NCBI GenBank assembly: GCA_920105625.2 | Contig: OV050032.1 | Location: forward strand, 133,901,897 to 133,965,896 | DNA length: 64,000 nt | Reading direction: 5' to 3' | Source: Clusia tigrina | Taxonomy: Eukaryota; Arthropoda; Insecta; Diptera; Clusiidae | Shown here: positions 10,200 through 22,296 of the stretch, piece by piece | Numbering within the stretch: position 1 is the first letter of the stretch | Layout of the letters: every line of letters begins with the position of its first letter | Made by a program: the position numbers and the translations under genes | Notes under the pieces: generated by a model | Databases searched by the model: none | Told to the model about the DNA's origin: nothing | What the model saw: the letters and a program-made list of their open reading frames with translations, nothing else

Positions 10200-12560
10200 T
10201 GTAGAACGGTCGTGTAACCAAACGGACGTGTAATCACACGAGCTTCGCCCTTGTGACATTTATCATTGTTTAAAACCAAATAACTAATTTTACAAAATCC
10301 GCGAAAGAGACGCTAAACGAAAGTGCAAGTTTTCAAGAAAGTGTCTAGTTCTGTTTAGATAATCTAAATACTTATAATAATTAATTTGAAATTTATTAAT
10401 AGAGATAAATAAACAATCAAACAAACAAAGGAGCTGTTATATGAGTTAAAAGTTGAAAGATACAACAAATAAAATAATCCCGGTTGTGTGTGGTGTTGCC
10501 ACAGTGGACTCTGGCCATAATAAGTGATTAGAGTTACCACACCAAAATTTTGTTTTTCGTGATATTTTACATACTTTATAATAATAAATAAGATTAAAAT
10601 ATAGCAAAAATAATAATAAATAAAACTAAAAAAACTAATAGACACAGTATAGTCGGTAATCGCCATGAGTGTGCAGCGCTCACCCCCGTGGTAGAGAACG
10701 AGATCCATGAGCGAGGCAGAACAACCTATTAACACTAATGTTCGCTCTTCGTGGAATGCACATGGCAAACCTCCAATAATGTCCAGCTCCAGTACAGCAG
10801 TGGATTGTGCGACAACTACAACAATTTCGACAGCAACAACAACAAATTCGTCAGCAACAACAACGTCTGCCTTCTCTACGTACGGTACAACAACCACATT
10901 CTCGACTATAATTGCGACATCAACATGTTCTTCTGCCAAATACTGCTAAATCTGCTAAATACTTTGAAAAAGTCCTATCAAATGACGAAGATAAATATAT
11001 TGAAACACGCAATGACTTAAATATAGACATTACAACCAAAATAAAGAAAACAAACACAACAGAAATAATTAATTGCATTAAAAAAACCAATAAACCACAA
11101 AAAAGCACCAGGATACGATATGTTGACAGGAAAAGCTCTCGCTGACCTACCTACTATAGGTTATACTTTCTTAAGGAAAGTTATCAACTCAATGTTCCGA
11201 CTACAAATTTTTCCCAAAGTATGGAAAGTTGCTGAAATTATTGCACTAACGAAGCAGGGAAAAGATGCTACAACTTCTTCCTCGTATAGACCAATTAGCC
11301 TACTTCCCATAATCTCTAAAGTTGCTGAAAAACTACAACATTATCCTTGGCCAGATCCTTGACAATAAAAACATTATACCAAATCATCAATTCGGCTTCA
11401 GAAAACGACATTCAACAATTCAACAGATACACCGTATAACAAACAATATTGAAGCAGTCATAGAATATAAGCGGTACTGCGTTGCTGTATTCTTAGACGT
11501 TGCAAAAGCATTTCACAAAGTATGGCATAAAGGACTGCTGCATTAACTGAAGACGATGCTGCCACTTGACTATTATTTGATTGGTGAAAGTTATCTTAGT
11601 GATCGTTACTTTTATGTCAAATATAATGAAGTGTTCGTCTATTCATCTTACAACAGCTGGAGTTCCTCAAGGGAGTGTTTTAGGACCACTGCTATATGTC
11701 ATATTTACCTCAGATATACCACTTCCAAAAGAACTGAATACCACAATTGCTACCTTTGCTGACGACACAATCCTCTTAGCATCTGACGAAAATCTAAATA
11801 CTGCGACTGCAAATCTGCAGATATACTCGTACACAGAGAATGTTAAGGAATGGTTTGATAAATGGTGCTTGAAAATTAATGAAGACAAGACTGTACAAAT
11901 AATTTTTACAACTAAAACAAAATTTAACAAAATACCTATTAAAATAAACAATAAAGATATAAAAATAGGGTCTCCTACTAAATACCTTGGTATACACATG
12001 GACTCAAAGCTAAATTGGCACTACCACATCAAACATAAAACGAAACAAATAAAAAAAAAATTTTGGAAACTATATTGGTTAATGGGTAAGCAATCTAAAC
12101 TCACAATTAACAACAAGTTGCTGTTATACAAGTGTGTAATAAAGCCAATTTGGACGAACGGACTCCAAGTATGGGGAACGGCAAAGCGGTCACATATAGA
12201 ATTAATTCAAAGACAGCAATCTAGAATATTAAGAGTTATCATAAAGTCTGGTTGGTACACAACAAATGAAGATATACACCGCAAACTAAATATGATAAGA
12301 ATTGACGAAGAAATAAAAAAGATATCCACAAAACACTACGATACACTGCATGCGCATAATAACGAAGAAATAAACGAGTTGCTACATCTAGAAGAAACCA
12401 CCATGCGCCGTTTAAAGAGAACTCGACCAAACGACCTACTGAACTAGGAAATCCAGACTACACATATTAGTAATAGTATTATAAATGTAAATGTAAATAA
12501 TTATCATAAACATAATTTTGATCATAAATTGTTATAATATAATTATAGTGAACTATTATA
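10200..12560 (+). mobile_element. Internally deleted jockey-clade copy nested in the LOA-like ORF1
   Basis: The first part (10,707-10,950) is a Thr/Ser/Asn-rich ORF1 start, similar in character to 25,418-25,680 of the fuller copy. It runs directly into sequence matching 27,990 onward of that copy, the region just before RT. About 2.3 kb is therefore missing, comprising most of ORF1 and the whole endonuclease. The 3' end lies in the AT-rich tract around 12,450-12,700 and has no clear poly(A). The 5' boundary, near the triplicated ATGCCAGT at 10,168-10,198, is an estimate. Confidence 0.7.
10960..12447 (+). pseudogene. Jockey-clade reverse transcriptase (broken)
   Basis: RT motifs appear in order across three frames: SYRPISLLPIISKVAEK (11,282-11,332), NHQFGFRKRHSTIQQ (about 11,380-11,424), CVAVFLDVAKAFHKVWHKG (first catalytic Asp, 11,478-11,534), AGVPQGSVLGPLLYVI (11,659-11,706), and an intact FADDTILLAS (11,755-11,784). 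The C-terminal YLGIHMDSKLNWHYHIK and the thumb follow to a TAG at 12,445-12,447. Frameshifts lie near 11,325-11,360 and 11,545-11,600. Compared with the copy at 28,026-29,474, this one keeps the FADD catalytic pair but has lost frame continuity. Confidence 0.85.
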
Positions 12561-12714
12561 ATAAATGTAAATAATTTTTGTTGTATCACTTCTTGGCACT
12601 GGCCAAAATGTGTTTTTTAATATTAATTTCCAAACAAATTGTCAAATCATGTACTAGGTGTCAATAAAATGGTGACAGATGTATGAAATAAAGGGAAATA
12701 AAAAGTGTTGTCAA

Positions 12715-13540
12715 ATAGACATTTGTCTCCAAATGGCCTAATACTGGAGTAAAAATCGGTATAACACCACGCGATTACGCCGAGGTCCTCTGGTCTACCA
12801 GCCAGTTGCAGGCAATTCAAAAGACCTTCCTGGATAAAGTGCGACAAAAAGGCTCTAGAAAGCCCAAGTTCAACTAATGCATCGCATCTTTCGGCCTGGG
12901 TGGCTTAATGTATGTTGTGCTGACGTAAACATAGCCCAAAATTGTGTCTTCTCTCCAACCTTGGAAAGGCGCTGTGTGTTCCCAAAGCTTGAATATTCTT
13001 GGGACAATTCCCTACGGTACAAGACACGAGTCTTGGTGCGATCCTGGCTCTTGTTGAAGTTCGGAACGCTGGGTTGAAGATTGGAGAGTGATGACCATGA
13101 CTCAAAAAGGACCCAATTGCGTACTCAGTATGCCCATGGCTCCTTTCTTAGCGGAGACAATCGGAAATAACGAGAACCTCATCGACCACGGTTTCGACAA
13201 GGTGAGAGTTCAACCCAGGGAAATATCCGAGGGAGGAACAAACAGCAGTGCAAAGGGTGGGGCAAAGGCGGTAGAACAGGTTGCATTGACAGTTGCCAAG
13301 ATGCCAACCTCTTCCATGTCTGAAAAGCAACCTGGCACTTCAACGGGTCTGCTTTATAAAAGCGGAAGCAGTCAGCCCCGCCAGAATAACAACCGCAATA
13401 TTTGGAAGACAGATCACCAGAGCAGCAGATAGACAGCAGCGACATGAAGCAGACTTTCGCAGTAAAGTTGAAAAATTTGCTGAGCATCCAAAAAGAAACC
13501 GGGGGATAACTAAACCAAGACACGCCACCACGCAATGACA
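12715..13540 (+). pseudogene. 3' half of the LOA-like non-LTR ORF1
   Basis: Reading resumes with TGVKIGITPRDYAEVLWSTS and QKTFLDKVRQKGSRKPKF. After a stop near 12,874 comes FRPGWLNVCCAD (12,892-12,927). These are the conserved central boxes of LOA/R1-group ORF1 proteins (KVGV-type strand; F(R/K)PGxLxVxCxD). A Ser/Pro-rich tail with EKQPGTSTG follows in the frame of 13,088-13,432. Together with 9793-10,195 it makes one ORF1 split by the jockey copy. No endonuclease or RT of this element follows. Confidence 0.6.
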
Positions 13541-14422
<882 letters not shown>

Positions 14423-14599
14423 TTCATCTTTTCGTGAGTTACGTATGTTCGATGTTCGCATTTTTTTTTTATGTTGGTACACATGTCTGTTATATATGTT
14501 GGCAATACCAACCATTTTGGATTGTCAGTTTGTTTTTGACAGATAAAAAGGTTAGTCGTGTTTTGGTGTGCTCTTCGATTTTGTACTATTCGAAAAAAA

Positions 14600-15287
14600 A
14601 GGATCAAAGAAACTGTATTCAGTTTTGTGTAAAAAATGAAATTAAATGCGCAAGGACATTTGAAATGTTGACTGTGGCCTTTGGCGAGTCTACTATGAGC
14701 AGAACACAAGTTCAATTGTGGTATAACCGGTTTAAAGAAGGCCGAGAAGATGTCAATGACGATGCTCGTCCTGGTCGCCCGAGCACGTCAACAACCGATG
14801 AAAACATTGACGCAGTGAAGAAAATGATTTTGGATAATCGTCGAATCACTATCAGAGAGGGTGCTGATGATGTTGACATATCGTTCGGCTCATGCCAAGT
14901 AATTTTTACGGATGTCTTAGGCATGAAACGTGCGGCAGCGAAGATTGTTCCAAAATTGCAAAATTTTCAGCAAAAACAACGTCGCATGGACATCGCTCAG
15001 TCCACTCAATCCGGATTTTCTCAAAAAGATCATAATTGGTGACGAATCGTGGGTGTATGGCTATGACATTGAAATCAAAGCCCATTCATCCCAATGGAAA
15101 CGTCCAGATGAGCCAAGACCGAAAAAGCACGTCAAGTTCGGTCGAACGTAAAGGTTTTGCTGACAGTTTTCTTTGATTGCAATGGCGTGGTGCATCATGA
15201 ATTCTTGCCACAAGGTCGTACGGTCAACAAGGAATACTACCTTGAAGTTATGAGCCGTTTGCGAGAAGCAATTCGTCATCCACATTG
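14600..15287 (+). pseudogene. mariner-family transposase, 3'-truncated
   Basis: The N-terminal helix-turn-helix region is present ([37 protein letters not shown], then ARPGRPST), followed by the second DNA-binding unit and MKRAAAKIVPKL. A frameshift near 15,000 leads to GDESWVYGYD, which carries the first catalytic Asp of DD34D transposases. A second frameshift leads to LLTVFFDCNGVVHHEFLPQG and SRLREAIRHPH. Sequence homology stops at about 15,287, before the second and third catalytic Asp. No 3' TIR is visible, and the 5' TIR is not evident near the (TA)n tract. Subfamily not assigned. Confidence 0.85.
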
Positions 15288-15289
15288 AG

Positions 15290-16194
15290 GAGGAGTGTTA
15301 AAGTTTAAATTAGATGGCAACCTTATATCAATGTGTATGCTGTTATTCTTTTGTATTTTATTTTGCATTCCCTTTTTTGACTCACTCTCATTTTAAACCT
15401 TTCTTGTGTTCAGTCGCAATATTTTTTGGCTACGATTTAAATTAAATAATTAATACATTTATGTACATATTTAAACTGAAAATATATTGAAAAAACTTTT
15501 GAATTCAGAATAAATTGTGTCATAAATTTCTTCAGAAACAATGCGATATCTTCTAAATCTGTCATCATCCGTCGTCCATATTTCGTTGAAATTGATGATA
15601 TTCCTAATATCTTCATTGGACTATCCATTACTATATTCTTCATTCCCCAAGATGGTTTGAGGTTTTTACCCAAGAATTCTTCTTTCACAACTTTAAAAAT
15701 ATTGTCAGTAGAAGTCATTTTTTGTTTTTTCCGCAATAAAGTATTGTGGATAGGAGCCATTTTCGTTTTTTTTCTGAAAGGATATATAAATAAAATTCAA
15801 ATATAATTAAAAGTATAAAATTATTGTATTTATGTTTCTCGACATATATTTAGAAAGTAGTAAACTCACCAAAATGCTGAAGTTGCGTGATGAATTCTAT
15901 ACCATATCCATATCTTTTATATTAAAATTTGTTCCAGTAAATACATTTGAAAAACCAGAAATTTTCGGTTTTAGGTAGATAAGAATATATTAGGAAAAAA
16001 ATAATTTGTATTAACCAGAAATTTCTGGTGTAAATACAGAATTATGTTATCACTGTTTTAATATATAGAATAGGTACAATGAATTTATTTGACATAAAAT
16101 TATTGAATTATTTTATTAGTATGTCTTATTATTATATAAGAGAGACACGTATATCAGTTTTTATTTAGTAACGTGTTTGTGCCATTAATATGAA
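15290..16194. other. AT-rich stretch with one unassigned ORF
   Basis: A 107-codon minus-strand ORF at 15,437-15,760 starts MAPIHNTLLRKKQK, is basic in its N-terminal part and hydrophobic at its end. I recognise no family and see no promoter or intron, so it may be chance. The rest is AT-rich with no gene. Confidence 0.3.
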
Positions 16195-18125
16195 TACCTT
16201 TTTTCTGAATTTTGTGGATGTGTTTTCCATTCAAAATGGAATTTGAAGAGACATATTCTACGTAAACATAACCAAGGAAATATTCATTCTAACAAACCAA
16301 AAAATCATATAGGAAAAGAACATACAAATCAACAATTATATGAAATAATTAAACTACAGAAAGCATTAATAAAGCAACAAGAACAGCAATTAATTGAAGC
16401 ACAAAATAAAAAGCTGCATATAATCACACAGCAACAATATAAATATGAGAATATGGATAATAAGAATGAAAATTATTATTCTACAGAAGTTTCGATCAGT
16501 CAACTATCTTTAAACAAATCTATAAATAATGATATTAATGAGAAAGAACCAACTTGCAGTTATAAATATTGTGAACCATGCTAACTTAAGATATCAACGA
16601 AATCATGGTATCATCGCTTGAGAACCAATCAACATAAAAAAACAGTTGTTCACAATTAAAAGATAATTTGTATTTAGTGAAAGGGTTATATAATAATCGC
16701 ATTCAACGTTATTTATTTAAAAACCGACATGAAAATATTATCATACCGAATACTTTCTTTAAAAATGCAAAAGTTATATTAGAATTATTAAATAAGCAAC
16801 TAGAAAAACACCGGTCATATAAATATAATTATGAATTGTTTTGTGAATATATAAGGTTCAAACTAAACAATATTGGTGACAACAGTGATTGTGAATATGA
16901 AACAGCAACTATAGTTCTGAAATCTTTTCAAACGAAAATGATATTAGCACAAAAAATTGAACTTGTTGATGTACATTGTTCTAATTTAATTTCAAAAATT
17001 GAAGAGTTTCAAGAGAAGGATAGCGGATGGACTCTAATTAAAATAAATGAATTAGTGATTAATATTAATCAATATAAACCATTAAAGGGATCTGTTTATA
17101 TTAAATTACCTCATAATATAGCAATGAAACATGCTTGTATTAATGTAATTAATATAAATGATGACTATTGCTTTAAATGGGCTATACTATCTGCAATAAA
17201 AAATGTGCAACATAGTAATAGATGTTCGCAATATGCAGTGGATATTAAGAATGACGTGATTCATGTTGGAAGTATGATATTAAACTTTAAAAACTTGTCA
17301 TTTCCAATGCCATTAGACCAAATCAGAAAATTTGAGGAAAATGATAATATCAGCATTAATGATTTTGGATGTTCTGAGATAGTTGATCAAATTGTAGGTC
17401 CCTATCATACCACAAAGTTGGAGAGAGATATCCATATTAATTTATTGTTTCTACAAAGCGGTGACAATTCATATTATGTATTGATTAAAAATATCTCAAG
17501 GTAAAAAGAAACAAACACATAATTTTTCTATTACTTATAAAATTACTATTTACAGATTAATTAAATCACAATTGACATTAAATACAAAAGCTCTTTTGCT
17601 TGCAGTACACCAGAAATAAAGATGTTATGTTAAAACATAAATCAGAGTGCAGTAGTGACCAAAATGCCGATTGGTAAAAATAATGATGATATTTTAAAGT
17701 TTACTTCTTTTAGGTCTAAGTTAGATGTACCATTTGTAATTTATGCAGATTTTGAGTGTATTTTAGAGAATGTACAGATAAATGATTCTGAAAATATTTG
17801 CAGCACTAAAACATAAAAGCCTATAGCATTTAGTTATTACATAAAGTGCGGTTTCAATAATAGCTTAAACAAATTTGTAACTTATTCAGGAGAAGATTCA
17901 GCTAATGTATTCATAGATAAATTAATTAGTGATACTAAACCTCTATATGTAAATTATTTAAATAGAATACTACCAATGAAGTCTCTAACTTTAAAAGAAA
18001 TTGAAAAACATGAAACAAATACAATTTGTCATATTTGTAAGCAAATAATTGATCAACACAAGGTTGCTGATCATTGTCATCTTACAGGTCAATATGGTGG
18101 ACCTGCACATTCGAGTTGTAACTGA
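16195..18125 (+). pseudogene. Relic of viral/Polinton-type DNA polymerase B with zinc fingers and endonuclease-VII-like module
   Basis: Three blocks form one gene layout. (1) 16,200-16,640: a C2H2-like finger (CGCVFHSKWNLKRHILRKH), a Gln-rich coiled coil and a second finger trace (CEPC...TKSWYHRLRTNQH). (2) 16,668-17,504: an open frame with DSGWTLIKINELVININQY and DDYCFKWAILSAI, boxes seen upstream of the polymerase in many arthropod type-B polymerase genes. (3) 17,700-18,125: VPFVIYADFEC with a D-x-E exonuclease motif (17,748-17,756), then a Cys/His module starting CHICKQ (18,027) and continuing DHCHLTGQYGGPAHSSCN, like recombination endonuclease VII. A 55-bp intron with GT-AG ends fits 17,501-17,555 and keeps the frame. 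In-frame stops at 17,814 and 18,123 and frameshifts break it, and the palm domain is absent. It could come from a Polinton/Maverick, an adintovirus-like virus or a domesticated copy; I cannot decide which. Confidence 0.65.
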
Positions 18126-18259
18126 AATTTTCAAACACGTAAATTTATACCACTTTTCTTCCATAATTTTTCTGGTTATGATTGTCATCTGTTTGTTTTC
18201 CAGCCTTTTCGTTGTGCCTTCCGATCTGTCTTACGCATTGGAAATGGTTTTGGTAACAT

Positions 18260-19750
18260 TACTTCAAATATTGGTGCTTGGTAGTCCCACTTTCGAGATA
18301 ACTCTACGTGCAAAGGCGACATCTATTATTGACCCCCATCTGCCGTTATTAAACGTGTGTGTTGTACCAATATTTAAGTTAGCTATATAGAGGCTAGCGA
18401 AGGCTTCTAATAATGCGGCACACTTGCGATTCGTTTTAATGCTGCCCCACTCAACTGCCCATGCATTGAAATCACCCGCAATTATTATGGGACTCTTCCC
18501 TCGAGCATCTGTAATCAAACTTTCAAGCATTTACTACATTTATTCGAGGGATGCATTTGGTGGGGCGTAGCAGCTATAAAAGTGGACCCCTTTATTTTGG
18601 CATATAAAAAGCCTTCCTATTGCCGATTAGCTTTATGTTCGAAGGGAATAGTGCCGCAGTCTCAGATGGTTGCTCGCTTTGTTTTATCGTCTGCCCAATT
18701 ATAATCATATGTAGGTGTTTTGTATTGTTCGCTAATTAATGCAATATCCAGTCTCCTTAATCAAATCCTGTGCAGCACAGTGGGTTAGGTTTATTTGGAT
18801 ACACCTAACAATCCCGTTTTGTAAATGTTTTCATCGCTTCTTTGTATGCTGCGCATTTAAAGCTTCCAGCGGAGTGGTCGTTTCCACCTTTGCATCCTAG
18901 CTCACATATTGGCCTCGCACTTTTTAGGTAAATGCCTTTTATTTCCAAACTTTAGATATACACTTGTTCTCACTGCTCTTGCAGTGTCTGGCTGTGTGAC
19001 CATATTCCAGGCATCGGGAGCATCTGGTTGGTGTTATGTAGTTACGAAGCCTGCATCTTAACCAAGCTGCTAGTATATTAGCCAATTTATATGGTAGCCA
19101 CTGCATATTTCTTCTGGTATGGTGACTTCATCCAAGTGCCGGCACTCAATTGCCGTTTTCTGGGACGAACTCTGTTTCTTTAAGGTTGCCAACCTGCTCA
19201 CCTGACCCTCCTTTGAGTTCCATTAGCAATTCTCGTTTGGCGGTCTTCCTTGTCTTGTTGACGCTTTTGCCAAGTTCTGCAAATGCTCGCTTTGTCTTCG
19301 TTTTTAAAATGTCAGCATATGACATCTTTCCGATTTTTGCAATCAATATAGCATCCGGCAGTGTATCTTTCTTCCTCAGTTGACCTTTTCCTCCTTTCCG
19401 TGGTTCCGTTGGGGTTTTGTTCCCGCTCTTACTCTCCGGGTGTCTCTTTTCGTCCACTTTCCATGCCTCTGCATTTCTCTTTGGTACAGATTCCTCGATG
19501 GGTCTCGTGGCTTTTGCTGCTGGTCGCTCGCATTAGCTATAGAACCGATTTTGTCCTCCATATTAGCGCTTCTTTTTGCGACCTCGTTTTCTTCTTAGAT
19601 GTTGCCGCTGTTTCTTCGTACTCTCGTTGTATCTTAGGAGTGTCGCCGTCTAGGCGCTTAAATAGCGGCGATATTTGGAAGCTTTTGGTGGTTCGGCCTA
19701 CCATATGTAGCTTCCTTTTCTCCTGTTCTCCGTATACCCGTTAGCACATC
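18260..19750 (-). pseudogene. R1-clade non-LTR relic: ORF1 part and endonuclease
   Basis: Read on the minus strand, ORF1 comes first. 19,146-19,457 carries LPDAILIAKIGKMSYADIL, KTKRAFAELGKSVNKTRKT and KRELLMELKG, the conserved central boxes of R1-clade ORF1. A zinc-knuckle trace (KGGNDHSAGSFKCAAYK) follows at about 18,845-18,890. ORF2 begins with an apurinic-type endonuclease: CYAPP-like remains near 18,560-18,590, then KSPIIIAGDFNAWAVEWGS (18,441-18,497, with the catalytic GDFN) and FNNGRWGSIIDVAFARR. Homology ends near 18,260, so RT is absent. It abuts the polymerase B relic almost directly, so this is a deletion or insertion junction. Confidence 0.75.
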
Positions 19751-21036
19751 TCTTCGATTGTGCTGACGAGATCTCTCTTTGGCTGGTGAAATGATCGCCT
19801 GCCCATTAATATTTCCTTCAGCTCTCCGATTTATCGTCCAAGCTCAGCAAACACGCTATGTTGACCCTCCATTGAAGGTACCATGATAGCGGCTTCCTGC
19901 TGCTCCCCGAGTACTGGTGTTTTTGTCTAAGCAACCAACAAATTTGAGGTCAGCCCCATTTTACCTCCGTTCGTTAGCACCATAGGAGGCGTTCGAACTA
20001 CCCTCGAAACTCTATTCAAAGGGTCTACTGAGGATGTTGTCCACACCTGGTTGATGGTCTCACTCCCGATTCATTAGTTTCTGCAGTCTCCTTATGTGTA
20101 CTGGGAGAATCCATGGATGCTTAGTGCAGGTATTGCTACAAGGTACTTTATGTGAATATTGTAACTAGATATTAATTAATTGACTAAATAATAACTATTG
20201 AGATTTTATTTGGTATTTCTTATATTAACATATTTATTTATTATTATCGTAATTATTATTATTGTACAATGCTTTTTAATAGATTTATTTCTAGTATTAC
20301 TATTATTATTATTATTTAAATTTAATTAATTGTAATTCTTAATTTTATTTATATTTACTGGAAATCAAAATTATAATTATGTAATTTTTTTCTTTATTTA
20401 GAGGGAAAGAGTTAAAAGCTATAAACGCATTACTTATTCCAAGCGCGTTGGTAACACTTCTTTTTTTTAATAAAAATTTTAATAGTCTCTCTCTCTCTCT
20501 GATCAGCTGATCGCACCGCGCACATACATACCAAAGACAATATACTACAAAGATATTACATCGTTCTCTTCACTCAGCGAAATGAGTTAAAATTGCGTGG
20601 CTGACTATGGAGAAATTATTAACTCAACACCCGAAGTTTGCTCGGCAATGCAAAGCAAAACATGTAGATACACATTCTGGTTTTTTCGTTTTGTTACGAG
20701 TTCTATATGTGCATGTGTGTTTATTACTATGTATATGAATGAAGGAATGTTATTTTTATTTATTTGTTGGAATTGGAATGAAAACGAATTTCACTCATAA
20801 CAATCGAAGACGAGGTATTTGCTTTATGTCAACAGCGGGCCGGTTGTAGTGTGTACTGGTGTGTACATGCATTTTGAGTGGCTGTAGAAAAAGAAACAAT
20901 CAGCCTTCATACATGTTATTCAGATATACAATTATACAAATGTTCTTAATCGGCAGTGTATAATATTAAATGTATTTAGGAACAGAATTCATTTCATTTC
21001 AAACAAAAATTTGTAAAAATTCCAAAAAATATTGTA
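19751..21036. other. Non-coding stretch
   Basis: 19,750-20,150 is moderately GC-rich and may be the decayed 5' end of the neighbouring R1-clade element. From 20,160 it is very AT-rich. A short CT microsatellite lies at 20,487-20,501, followed by the palindrome GATCAGCTGATC. A 67-codon ORF (20,597-20,800) has no recognisable domain. Confidence 0.4.
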
Positions 21037-22296
21037 AAGGGTTTTCCAATAAGAGGTGTTATTTTGGTATTCAAAGAAAAATGCCATTTTTTGAGATAAA
21101 TGATCGGATGTTTATTTCGTAATAAAGAGGAAGGTATGCGGCTAATAATGAAAAACAACATCAGCCAAATGGCCACCACGACCACGCTTACAGGACCATA
21201 AACTTTTCATGAAATTTGCCTTAACCAAATCGCAAAGTGGCTGCCCTATGTCCTCGATAGCCTCACGAATTCTATCTTTAAGGTCTTGAATCGACGCTGG
21301 GCTGTTGGCGAAGACCTTATCTTTCACGTGGCCCCAAAGGAAGAAGTCGCAAGGTGTTAAATCACAAGATCTAGATTTCCAATTGTAATCACCTCTTCGA
21401 GAGATAACACGGTCCGGAAACTTTTCCCGTAAAAGAGAAATGGTTTCGTTGCTTGTGTGGCACGTAGCGCCGTCTTGTTGAAAGTAAACGTTGTCCAGAT
21501 CAATACCATCCAACTACGACCATAAAAAATCATTAATTATCTCTCGATAGCGCAATCCATTCACCGTAACTGTTGATCCAACCTCATTTTCGAAAAAGTA
21601 AGGTCCAATGACCCTGCCGGAGCATAAACCGCTCCAAACAGTCACACGTTGAGGATGGAGAGCGACAATTTTGATTGTTGACGTAGCCACCGAGGTGGAA
21701 ATGGGCCTCATCAGTCAAGATGATTTTTCGATGGAATTCCGGATCATTTTCATACATTTCACCCAATCAGGAAAGACACTACGTTGTTGATGATCCGGCG
21801 GCTAGAGGTCTTGTGTTAACTGAACTTTATAAGCCTTAAGACCCAAGTGTTTATGCAAAATACGGTGTAATGACGTATGTGGAATGCCCGATTCCAAAGA
21901 ACGACGAGGATTGGACAAACCTGGGTTTTCTTCAACACTTTGGGCTACAGCAGCAATGTTCTCAGTTGTTCTTGAGCGACGTGCACGGATTTTATTCTTC
22001 ACATCACTAACTTGTCCCAACAGCTCCAATTTTTCCACCAATTTCTGTATTGCGGTCCGACAAGGTGCTTCACGACGACCCAAAAATGCTTTAGTTTTGC
22101 GAACTATGACTGCTAGATTCTCACCATTTTTGTAATTAATTTTAATAATTTCAGTTCGTTGCTGAAGCGTGTATCGTTCCATTTTTAGTAATGGCGTAGT
22201 TTCTACTTGTAAAATGTCAAAGAATGAAAGCTTCAAAAGAGACAGCTACCGAAATACCGGGTGATTCAAAATAACACCTCTTGTTGGAAAACCCTT
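21037..22296 (-). mobile_element. rosa-subfamily (DD41D) mariner, full length 1260 bp
   Basis: Both terminal inverted repeats are present. The left end AAGGGTTTTCCAATAAGAGG matches the reverse complement of the right end AAGGGTTTTCCAACAAGAGG, and the similarity continues through TGTTATTTTG, giving 29 of 30. TA flanks both sides (21,035-21,036 and 22,297-22,298), the Tc1/mariner target. The transposase relic runs leftward. Ends this well preserved suggest the element was mobile not very long ago and could still be cut by a transposase supplied in trans. Confidence 0.93.
21142..22182 (-). pseudogene. DD41D mariner transposase, inactivated
   Basis: The start ATG is at 22,182-22,180 (MERYTLQQRTEIIK). 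A paired helix-turn-helix DNA-binding half follows, then TDEAHFHLGG with the first catalytic Asp, FQQDGATCHT with the second, and LTPCDFFLWG with the third. Exactly 41 residues separate the last two Asp, the signature of the rosa subfamily described from Ceratitis rosa and other tephritids. All three Asp survive. Inactivation is by a stop at 21,802-21,804, a frameshift with a short deletion near 21,640-21,660, and a stop at 21,514-21,516. The C-terminus GRGGHLADVVFHY is intact. Confidence 0.92.

Noticed and set aside
10364..10939. 191-codon minus-strand ORF rich in Val
   Set aside because: Antisense of the Thr/Asn-rich jockey ORF1 start; a compositional artefact.
15437..15760. 107-codon minus-strand ORF
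   Set aside because: No recognised domain, no splice or promoter context; kept only as a note in the gap entry.
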